A stretch of DNA of 64,000 nucleotides, taken from contig NZ_FWZX01000002.1 in assembly GCF_900177295.1 (NCBI RefSeq), positions 94,124-158,123 on the forward strand, in the 5' to 3' direction. The stretch comes from Tistlia consotensis USBA 355. Its GTDB lineage: Bacteria > Pseudomonadota > Alphaproteobacteria > Kiloniellales > DSM-21159. This document shows positions 57,849 through 64,000 of the stretch, one piece after another; positions within the stretch are counted from its first letter, which is position 1; each line of letters begins with the position of its first letter. The notes beneath the pieces were generated by a model. The model was not told the DNA's origin. It did not search any database and was given only the letters and a program-made list of their open reading frames with translations. Made by a program: the position numbers and the translations under genes.

Positions 57849-59084
57849 GTGGGGAATCCGGCAGGGGAGCAGACGAGCCAGGCGATGGCCGAGGGAAGCG
57901 CGACAGGGCTGGCGCCGGTGCCGCCGGCGCACAGCGAGGCGGAGATCCAGCGCAGCGTCGGCGCCCGGATCCGCGAGCTGCGCCTGTCGCTGTCGATGAA
58001 GTCGGTCGAGCTGGCGCGCCAGGCCGGGATCTCGCAGAGCCAGCTGTCGAAGATCGAGACCGGCAAGGCGACCCTCTCGATCAAGGTGCTCTCGCGGCTC
58101 TGCGAGGTGCTCAACCGGCCGCTCTACTACCTGTTCCAGAACGAGGAGAACGTGCCGCGGGTGCTCGGCACGCTGTCGACCGTCGAGGGGCCGGAGCGCC
58201 TGGCCTTCTCCTGGTTCGCCGAGGAGCTGGAGCGGCGCACCGAGGGCCGGATCTCGCTGATCCCGCTCAGCGCCTCCCAGCTCGGCAGCGGCACCGACCA
58301 GGTGCAGCGGCTGGCCGAGGGCGTGATCGACATGTTCATCGAGGACCTGTCGCACTACAGCCCGCTGGCGCCGCCGCTCGGCTTCCTGGCGGTGCCCTAC
58401 AGCTTCGCCAGCTTCGAGCACCTGCGCGCCTTCCTGACCAGCCGCCACTTCGACGAGGCCGTGCGCAGGCCGCTGCTCGACCACAACATCCGGCTGCTCA
58501 ACACGCGCTGGAGCTGGCGCCGCGGCATCGAGCTGGCGCTGGTCGGCCGCGAGACGGTGATCCAGCCGCGCGACGTCCGGGGCCGGCGGGTGCGCGTGCC
58601 GGACAGCGGGCCGGCGGCGGCGTTCTGGGCGCGACTCGGCGCGACGCCGGTCGTCATGCCGTGGCACGAGGTCGGCCAGGCGCTGGCGCGCGAGCAGATC
58701 GACCTGCTGCCGACCCACAAGACCCACATCACGCCGCTCGGCCTGTGCCGCCACGCGCGCTACGTGACGCTGCTCGGCGACATCTCGATGGCGATCGGCG
58801 TCGCCGTCAACGAGGCGAAGTTCCAGGCCCTGCCGCCGACCGTGCAGGACGCGGTGGTCGGCACCAGCATGGAGGCCGGCGAGCGCTTCACCAGCCGGGT
58901 CATCGAGGCCGAGAAGGACAACGAGGTCCGCAACATCGCCGAGAACGACGCGGTCTACCTGAAGGTCAACCTGAAGCCCTGGCAGGCGGCGGCGGCGAAG
59001 GCGCGCGAGGACCTGGTCGGGCGCGGCATCCTCGATCGGGCGACGCTCGCGGCGATCGAGGCCTGCCGGCCGGCAGCGTCCTGA
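57849..59084 (+). CDS. XRE-family regulator fused to a TRAP-type (DctP) solute-binding domain
   Basis: This is a 411-residue cytoplasmic regulator. Residues 37-98 are an XRE/Cro helix-turn-helix (VGARIRELRLSLSMKSVELARQAGISQSQLSKIETGKATLSIKVLSRLCEVLN). Residues 104-397 match the DctP fold of TRAP-transporter binding proteins, including RVRVPDSGPAAAFWARLGATPVVMPWHEV, with the conserved carboxylate-binding Arg249. No signal peptide or membrane helix is present, so the binding domain senses ligand inside the cell. The GTG at 57849 has the site TTTAGGAG. It lies between the importer permease and the PrpD-family gene (ATGA overlap), so it probably regulates this operon. Confidence 0.9.
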   Translation: MGNPAGEQTSQAMAEGSATGLAPVPPAHSEAEIQRSVGARIRELRLSLSMKSVELARQAGISQSQLSKIETGKATLSIKVLSRLCEVLNRPLYYLFQNEENVPRVLGTLSTVEGPERLAFSWFAEELERRTEGRISLIPLSASQLGSGTDQVQRLAEGVIDMFIEDLSHYSPLAPPLGFLAVPYSFASFEHLRAFLTSRHFDEAVRRPLLDHNIRLLNTRWSWRRGIELALVGRETVIQPRDVRGRRVRVPDSGPAAAFWARLGATPVVMPWHEVGQALAREQIDLLPTHKTHITPLGLCRHARYVTLLGDISMAIGVAVNEAKFQALPPTVQDAVVGTSMEAGERFTSRVIEAEKDNEVRNIAENDAVYLKVNLKPWQAAAAKAREDLVGRGILDRATLAAIEACRPAAS

Positions 59085-60427
59085 TGGCCCGGCCGACGGT
59101 CGCCGGCGGCCTGGCGCGCTTCCTGGCCGGCTTCGCCGCCGACGCGCTGCCGGATCCGGCGCGCGCGGCGGCGCGGCGCTGCCTCTTCGACCTGGTCGCC
59201 GCGGCGGCGGCCGGCGCCGGCGGCGCGGCGGCGCGCTCGGTGCGCGGCCTCGCCCTGGCGCGCGGCGGCCCGGGCGGCGTCTGGTTCGCCGCGGGCGGCG
59301 GCCCGCCCGAGCTGGCCGCGATGGCCAACGCGACCGCGGCCAGCGCGCTCGACATCGACGACGGCCACCGCGCGGCGGCCGGCCATCCGGGGGCGGCGGT
59401 GATCCCGGCGGCCCTGGCCGCCGCCGAGCGCGAAGGCAGCAGCGCCGGGCAGCTGCTGACCGCCGTCGTCCTGGGCTACGAGGTCGCGGTGCGCATCGCG
59501 GCCGCCCGCGACTTCGGCCGCCTCTACGCCCTGTCGAGCGGCCGCTGGTCGGGCTACGGCGTGGTCGCCGCGGCCGGCTGGCTGCGCGGCACGCCGGCGC
59601 CGGCGCTGGCGCAGGCGCTGGCCATGGCCGGCGAGCTCTCGCCCTGGCTGGTCGGCTCGGGCTACGGCGGCGACATGGGCAACCAGGTCAAGGAGGGCAT
59701 CCCCTGGACCGTGCAGGGCGGCCTCGTGGCGCTGGAGCTGGCCGAGCGCGGCTTCACCGGGCCGCTCGACCTGCTCGACCACCCCGAGCACTACGACGGC
59801 GCCGCGATCCTGCGCGGCCTCGGCGAGAGCTTCGCCATCGAGGGCACCTACTTCAAGCCCTACGCCTGCTGCCGCTGGATCCACAGCGCCCTTGACGGGC
59901 TGCTGGCGATCCTGGCGGAGGAGGCCGTCGAGCCCGGCCGCATCGAGGCGATCCGGGTGCGCTGCGTGCGCCGCGCGGCGACCCTGACCAACAGCGCCGA
60001 CCCCGACTGCGTCGAGAACGCCCAGTACAGCTTCCCCTACTGCCTCGCGCTCGCCGCCCTGGGCGGCGCCCGGGCGCTGCTGCCGCTCCGGGAGGAGTCG
60101 CTGCACCGGCCCGAGGTCGTCGCCCTGGCGCGCCGGGTCGAGCTGGAGGTCGATCCCGAGCTCGACGCCGCCTTCCCGGCCCGCTGCCCGGCCGAGGTCG
60201 AGCTGCTCGCCGGCGGCCGCCGGCTGACCCGGCGGGTCGACCTGGCGCTCGGCGATCCCGGCAATCCGCTCGGCGAGCGCGCGCATCTCCGCAAGTTCCT
60301 GGCGCTGACCGTGCCGGCGCTCGGCGCGGCGCCGGCCAAGCGGCTGGCGCGGGCCGTGCTCGGTCTCGGCCGCGGCGGCGAGCCCGCCGAGCTGCTGGCC
60401 GCCCTGCGGGCGCCGCTCGCCGGATAG
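59084..60427 (+). CDS. MmgE/PrpD-family protein
   Basis: This is a 447-residue enzyme of the MmgE/PrpD superfamily. Motifs are ASALDIDDGHRAAAGHPGAAVIPAALA, YGVVAAAGWLRG, GLGESFAIEGTYFKPYACCRWIHSALDGLLAIL and a C-terminal HLRKFLAL. Known members are 2-methylcitrate dehydratase, cis-aconitate decarboxylase and iminodisuccinate epimerase. The operon context with an ABC importer of charged small molecules and a saccharopine-dehydrogenase-like enzyme fits an aminopolycarboxylate or opine pathway better than methylcitrate. The ATG overlaps the stop codon of the regulator gene. Confidence 0.9.
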   Translation: MARPTVAGGLARFLAGFAADALPDPARAAARRCLFDLVAAAAAGAGGAAARSVRGLALARGGPGGVWFAAGGGPPELAAMANATAASALDIDDGHRAAAGHPGAAVIPAALAAAEREGSSAGQLLTAVVLGYEVAVRIAAARDFGRLYALSSGRWSGYGVVAAAGWLRGTPAPALAQALAMAGELSPWLVGSGYGGDMGNQVKEGIPWTVQGGLVALELAERGFTGPLDLLDHPEHYDGAAILRGLGESFAIEGTYFKPYACCRWIHSALDGLLAILAEEAVEPGRIEAIRVRCVRRAATLTNSADPDCVENAQYSFPYCLALAALGGARALLPLREESLHRPEVVALARRVELEVDPELDAAFPARCPAEVELLAGGRRLTRRVDLALGDPGNPLGERAHLRKFLALTVPALGAAPAKRLARAVLGLGRGGEPAELLAALRAPLAG

Positions 60428-60466
60428 CCTGCTCCGACATCGCGGGGCTGGGCGAAGGCACGCCCG

Positions 60467-62653
60467 GTGAGGCAAGCTCGGGGTCGGCCGGGGAGGAGCG
60501 CGCGCGACGTGGCGAGCAGGCGGGGATCGGATCGAGCCGCGGGGACCGGAGCGGCCGCCCTGCCGCGGCAGGCCGCCCGCCTGGTCTTCCGGCACCACAT
60601 CGAGAACGGCGTCTCGGTCGCCTTCTGCCTGGCCGCCGTCGGCCTCGCGCTCGGCGCGGCGCTCGGGCTGCGCGCGGCGGTGCTGGCCGGCACCGGGGCG
60701 CTCTGCGTCAGCATCGTCGACCAGCCGGGGCGGCTGACCGGCAAGGCGCCGGTCTTCCTCGCGGCCCTGGCCGGCAGCGGCGCGATCTCGCTGTTCGCCG
60801 GCCTCGCCGAAGGCTCGCCGGTGCTGCTGGCGCTGCTGATCGCCGCGATGAGCGCCGGCTTCGCCCTGGTCACGGTCTACGGCCGGCCGGCCATGACGCT
60901 CGGCATCGCGGCCGTGCTGTCCCTGGTGCTCGGCCTCGCCACGCCGGCCGCCGGCACCGGCGAGGCGCTCCGGCACACGGCGCTGTTCTGCGCCGGTGGC
61001 CTGCTCTACGGCCTGCTGGCCCTGGCGGTCGCCTGGCTGCTCGACCTGCGCAGCCGGCGCCTGTTCCTCAACGAGGCGCTGCTCGCCTTCGCGGCCTTCC
61101 TGGAGGCCCGCGCCCGGGGCTACGACGGCGTGACCCCGACCTCGACCGCGCTGCGCGGCGTCGTCGAGGCGCACGGCCTGCTGATGGAGCGCCTGCAGGC
61201 GGCGCGCGACGCGATCTTCACCGGCCGGGCCACGGCGCGCCGGCGCCGCTGGATCGCCGCCATGCTGGCGCTGCTCGACGCCTACGAGACGGTGCTGTCC
61301 AGTGACGCCGACTGGCAGACCCTGCCGCGCGCGACCGGCGGCGAGGCGCTGCGCCGGATCTCGGTGCTGATCCGCGCCATGGCCGAGGACGTCGAGGGCA
61401 TCGCCCTGGCCCTGGTCGCCCCGGCGGCGCTGCCGCCGGCCTGCGACCAGGAAGCGGCGCTCGCGGCGCTCGACGCCGAGCTCGAGCGGCTGGCGGCGGG
61501 CGGCGAGGCCGAGGCGGCGGCGAGCCTGCGGCCGACCCGCGAGAAGATCGCCGAGACCCTGCGCCGACTGCGCGTGCTGGCCGGGCTGGTCGATGGCCAG
61601 AACGACGGTGCGGCCGACTCCGGCGGACCCGAGCTCGACCTCGCCGCCTTCGTCCAGGTCCAGGACACGCGCCTCGCGACCCTGCGCGCCCACATGACCC
61701 TGACCTCGCCGGTCATGCGCTACGCGATCCGCCTGACCCTGGCGATGCTGGCCGGCTACGCGGTCACCCTGGCGCTGCCGCAGCTCGTGCACGGCGGCTG
61801 GGTGCTGCTGACCGTCGCGCTGATCATGCGGGCGAGCTATGCCCTGACCCGGCAGCGCCGCAACGACCGGGTGCTCGGCACGCTGGCCGGTTGCGCGGTC
61901 GCGGCGCTGCTGATCCCGGCCCTGCCGCCCGAGGCCCTTCTGCCGCTGATGGTCGCCGGCGCCGGCGTCGCGCACGCCTACGCGACGGTCAACTACAAGG
62001 TGACCTCCTTTGCCGCCTCGGTCATGGCGCTGCTGCTGCTGCACGTGCTGGAGCCGCAGGAGGTCCTGGTCGTCGACCGCATCGTCGACACGCTGATCGG
62101 CGCCGGCCTGTCGGTCGCCTTCAGCCGCCTGCTGCCGAGCTGGGAGTGGCGCGACCTGCCGCGCCTGGTCGGCCGCCTGCTCGAGGCCGACCGCGCCTTC
62201 GCCGCCCAGGCCCTGTCGCTGCAGCCGGCCGAGCAGGCCTACCGCCTGGCGCGCAAGCGCGCGCTCGACGCCTTCACCGCGCTCGCGACGACGACCCGGC
62301 GCCTGTCCGGCGAGCCGGTCGCCGGGGTGCGCGGCCTCGCCGGCCTGAGCGCGCTGCTCGGCGCCAACTACCTCTTCGCCTCGGACCTCGCCTCGGTGCG
62401 CGCCCTGCTGCGCCTGCGCGGCGGCGAGCTCGACCCGCAGGTCGCCGGCGGGCTGCTCGACGGCACGCGCGCGGCGGTGCTGGAGACGCTGGCGCCGCGG
62501 CCGGCGGGGGAGGCGCCGCCGGCCCCGGCCCGCCGCTTCGGCTGGACCGAGATGCCGGCGGCCGACGCCCTGACCTTCCTGCGCCGCCGCCTGCGCCACA
62601 TCGAGTTCGCCGCGCATCGCCTGGAGGCGCTGGCGGCGCGGGCCCTCGAGTAG
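60467..62653 (+). CDS. FUSC-family inner-membrane protein (YccS/aromatic-acid exporter-like)
   Basis: This 728-residue protein has two blocks of six or so helices separated by a cytoplasmic domain. The first block begins near HIENGVSVAFCLAAVGLALGAALGL. The second is around VMRYAIRLTLAMLAGYAVTLALPQLVHGGWVLLTVALIMRASYALTRQRRNDRVLGTLAGCAVAALL, a signature of the FUSC family. Family members include AaeB and YccS, proposed exporters of aromatic acids or similar compounds. The start is the GTG at 60467, but a later GTG at 60509 is possible. It is 39 bases after the PrpD-family gene and may be co-transcribed. Confidence 0.85.
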   Translation: MRQARGRPGRSARDVASRRGSDRAAGTGAAALPRQAARLVFRHHIENGVSVAFCLAAVGLALGAALGLRAAVLAGTGALCVSIVDQPGRLTGKAPVFLAALAGSGAISLFAGLAEGSPVLLALLIAAMSAGFALVTVYGRPAMTLGIAAVLSLVLGLATPAAGTGEALRHTALFCAGGLLYGLLALAVAWLLDLRSRRLFLNEALLAFAAFLEARARGYDGVTPTSTALRGVVEAHGLLMERLQAARDAIFTGRATARRRRWIAAMLALLDAYETVLSSDADWQTLPRATGGEALRRISVLIRAMAEDVEGIALALVAPAALPPACDQEAALAALDAELERLAAGGEAEAAASLRPTREKIAETLRRLRVLAGLVDGQNDGAADSGGPELDLAAFVQVQDTRLATLRAHMTLTSPVMRYAIRLTLAMLAGYAVTLALPQLVHGGWVLLTVALIMRASYALTRQRRNDRVLGTLAGCAVAALLIPALPPEALLPLMVAGAGVAHAYATVNYKVTSFAASVMALLLLHVLEPQEVLVVDRIVDTLIGAGLSVAFSRLLPSWEWRDLPRLVGRLLEADRAFAAQALSLQPAEQAYRLARKRALDAFTALATTTRRLSGEPVAGVRGLAGLSALLGANYLFASDLASVRALLRLRGGELDPQVAGGLLDGTRAAVLETLAPRPAGEAPPAPARRFGWTEMPAADALTFLRRRLRHIEFAAHRLEALAARALE

Positions 62654-62663
62654 CTGGTCTTGC

Positions 62664-63440
62664 TCAGGCCGCCGGCTTCGCCGCCCGGAACAGCGCGGCG
62701 TCGAGGCAGAAGCTGCCGTCCGGCTCGGTGTCGAACCAGGCCGTGACCTGGGCCGAGACGGCCTGCTGCAGCGCGCGGATCGCCTCGACCTGGACCGGCG
62801 GCGTGCGCATCCGCTCGACCCAGGAGGCGAAGTCCAGGCGCAGCCGCCACTGGTCGGTGCTGGCGACCTGCAGGCCGGCCCGGCCGAGCGCGGCCTCCCA
62901 CTCGGCGCGGGCATAGTCGCGGACGTGGGAGCAGTCGCGCAGCAGCTCGATCGCCTGGAAGAAGGTGTCGTAGAGCGGGTCGGCCGGCGCGACCGCGTCG
63001 ACGAAGCCGGCGATGCCGCCCGGCTTCAGCACACGCGCCGCCTCGCGCAGGCCGGCCTCGAAATCGCGCCAGTGGTGGGCGCTGAAGCGGCTCAGCACCA
63101 GGTCGAAGCTGGCGTCCTCGAAGGGCAGCTGCTCGACCGCGCCCTGCCGGGTCGCGACGTTGCCGAAGCCGCGCTCGCCGGCGGCCCGCGCGACCACCGC
63201 CAGCATCTCGGGCGACAGGTCGTAGGCGACGACCTCGCGGACGTGCGGCGCGACGTTGAAGGTGACATGGCCGCCGCCGCAGCCGAGGTCGAGCACGCGG
63301 GCGTCCTTCCGCCCCTCGGCGACCCCGGCCAGGGCCATCAGGTCCGGTCCCGCCGCATGCACCGCGCTGGTCAGGTAGGCGTCGGCCCGCGATCCGAACT
63401 GGCCGCCGACCAGGGCCTGGTGGCTCTGCTTTTCCGCCAT
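62664..63440 (-). CDS. Class I SAM-dependent methyltransferase (YafE/UbiE-like)
   Basis: This is a 258-residue enzyme. The SAM-binding loop DARVLDLGCGGGHVTFNVAP (about 46-65) is followed by VVAYDLSPEMLAVVARAA, GAVEQLPFEDASFDLVLSRFSAHHW and ARVLKPGGIAGFVDAVAP. The layout is YafE-like, with no known substrate. It is divergent from an XRE/MmyB-type regulator, and the 81-base gap holds an inverted repeat. Such regulators commonly control a neighbouring methyltransferase or short-chain reductase. It converges on the FUSC gene with 10 bases between the stops. Confidence 0.87.
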   Translation of the reverse strand: MAEKQSHQALVGGQFGSRADAYLTSAVHAAGPDLMALAGVAEGRKDARVLDLGCGGGHVTFNVAPHVREVVAYDLSPEMLAVVARAAGERGFGNVATRQGAVEQLPFEDASFDLVLSRFSAHHWRDFEAGLREAARVLKPGGIAGFVDAVAPADPLYDTFFQAIELLRDCSHVRDYARAEWEAALGRAGLQVASTDQWRLRLDFASWVERMRTPPVQVEAIRALQQAVSAQVTAWFDTEPDGSFCLDAALFRAAKPAA

Positions 63441-63492
63441 CTCTTCTCTCCGTTTCTCGAAGGCTGTCCGGCGAGGGTGGCAGGCCTACAAC

Positions 63493-63521
63493 ACCAGTGT
63501 AAGTTCGCAAAATATACTGGT
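63493..63521. promoter_or_regulatory. Inverted repeat between methyltransferase and MmyB-type regulator
   Basis: ACCAGTGTA and TATACTGGT form a 9-bp dyad with one mismatch around an 11-base AT-rich spacer. It ends next to the ATG at 63522. Likely operator of the adjacent XRE regulator, overlapping both promoters. Confidence 0.6.
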
Positions 63522-64000
63522 ATGAATTTCACCATGGTGCAGACGGGATCCGAGGAGCGGCGGCGGGAGCTCGGCGCGTTCGTGCGGGCACGCCGCGAGC
63601 GGCTGTCGCCGGCCGAGCTCGGGCTCGCGGCCGGGACCCGGCGGCGCACGCCCGGCCTGCGCCGCGAGGAGGTCGCCCAGCTCTGCGGCCTGAGCGCGAC
63701 CTGGTACACCTGGATCGAGCAGGGGCGGGAGGTCTCGGCCTCGCCCGGCGCCCTGGCGCGCCTCGCCGGCGTGCTGCGCCTCGGCCGGGCCGAGCGCGCC
63801 TACCTCTTCGAGCTGGCCGGCAAGCGCGATCCCGAGCCGGGCGGCGTCGGGGCCGAAGCGATGCCCGCGGCGCTGCCGGCCTGCATCGCGGCGATCGCGG
63901 CGCCGGCCTACGTCCTGGACCGCTGCTGGACCGCGCGGAGCTGGAACGCCGCCGCCGAGCGGCTGTTCGTCGGCTGGCTCGACCGGCCGGGTGAGCGCAA
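63522..64000 (+). CDS. XRE-family regulator with MmyB-like ligand-binding domain, N-terminal part (cut by window edge)
   Basis: The visible 159 codons begin with an XRE-type HTH (ELGAFVRARRERLSPAELG, TPGLRREEVAQLCGLSATWYTWIEQGREVSASPGALARLAGVLRL). An MmyB-like PAS/ligand domain follows (APAYVLDRCWTARSWNAAAERLFVGW). This family binds fatty acids or similar effectors and usually represses a divergent neighbour. The ATG at 63522 lies immediately beside the operator-like dyad. A second in-frame ATG at 63534 is possible. The remainder is outside the window. Confidence 0.88.
   Translation, partial: MNFTMVQTGSEERRRELGAFVRARRERLSPAELGLAAGTRRRTPGLRREEVAQLCGLSATWYTWIEQGREVSASPGALARLAGVLRLGRAERAYLFELAGKRDPEPGGVGAEAMPAALPACIAAIAAPAYVLDRCWTARSWNAAAERLFVGWLDRPGER

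Noticed and set aside
58955-62914. Very long minus-strand open frame of about 1300 codons across the PrpD-like and FUSC genes
   Set aside because: Its composition (Arg, Gln, Gly, Ala, Asp) is what a GC-rich antisense frame gives. It covers three well-supported genes and has no domain.
1-64000. tRNA, rRNA, CRISPR, transposase, prophage or toxin-antitoxin genes
   Set aside because: I looked on both strands and saw no convincing cloverleaf, regularly spaced repeat array, DDE/serine/tyrosine recombinase motif, or typical TA pair.

Overview
The window is very GC-rich, and nearly every third codon position is G or C. It looks like a chromosomal segment of a free-living alphaproteobacterium, probably Rhodospirillales-like. 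The placement rests on a Coq7-type ubiquinone hydroxylase, an MlaA/MlaC lipid-transport pair, a PAS_5-type protein, DUF1127 domains, GluQ, and many catabolic oxidoreductases and thioesterases. It is inference from gene content, not a taxonomic test. I saw no rRNA, tRNA, CRISPR array, transposase or phage gene. About 62 protein-coding genes are supported, plus three very short ORFs.

Layout. 1-4.2 kb: start of NhaA, divergent L-2-hydroxyglutarate-type and D-lactate-type dehydrogenases, and a di-heme peroxidase. 4.4-14.1 kb: mostly housekeeping (aminopeptidase P, a double-DUF1127 protein, a PAS protein, PrmA, a small lipoprotein, UvrD helicase, an M14 deacylase), with a 12-bp tandem repeat at 9.3 kb. 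14.5-22.8 kb: an unusual island in which two ClC chloride transporters flank a BTAD/TPR regulator, a small unknown protein and an animal-type heme peroxidase. 22.9-26.9 kb: acetyltransferase, thioesterase, bile-acid-symporter-like permease, then mlaA-mlaC closed by a strong terminator. 27-34 kb: sugar-acid dehydratase, a two-gene Tat-exported GMC sugar dehydrogenase, RidA, ASCH protein, and an FMN/Fe-S/FAD amine-dehydrogenase-like enzyme. 34.2-41.9 kb: YqaA-like membrane protein, dsbB-coq7, ornithine-cyclodeaminase-like protein, HNH nuclease, peroxiredoxin-like protein, esterase, AlkA-like glycosylase with GSAP repeats, gluQ, and a Nudix-fold protein that appears to have lost its catalytic box. 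42-49.4 kb: ACT protein, MFS exporter, VOC protein, cytochrome b561 and YceI (their junction carries a perfect 92-bp tandem duplication), glutathionyl-hydroquinone reductase, pirin, WrbA and a divergent LysR regulator. This group has a redox/quinone stress flavour. 49.5-52.3 kb: an orphan radical-SAM enzyme and two small unknown membrane or exported proteins.

52.6-60.4 kb: a compact same-strand operon. It holds a saccharopine-dehydrogenase-like enzyme, a complete spermidine/putrescine-type ABC importer, an XRE regulator fused to a TRAP-type (DctP) solute-binding domain, and an MmgE/PrpD enzyme. The genes overlap or nearly touch, so import, sensing and breakdown of one small charged metabolite are probably linked. 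The substrate is unknown. The window ends with an FUSC-family membrane protein, a SAM methyltransferase, and a divergent MmyB-type XRE regulator cut by the window edge.

The best candidates for new biology are the cytoplasmic XRE-DctP sensor with its operon, the ClC/heme-peroxidase island, and the catalytically degenerate Nudix protein.
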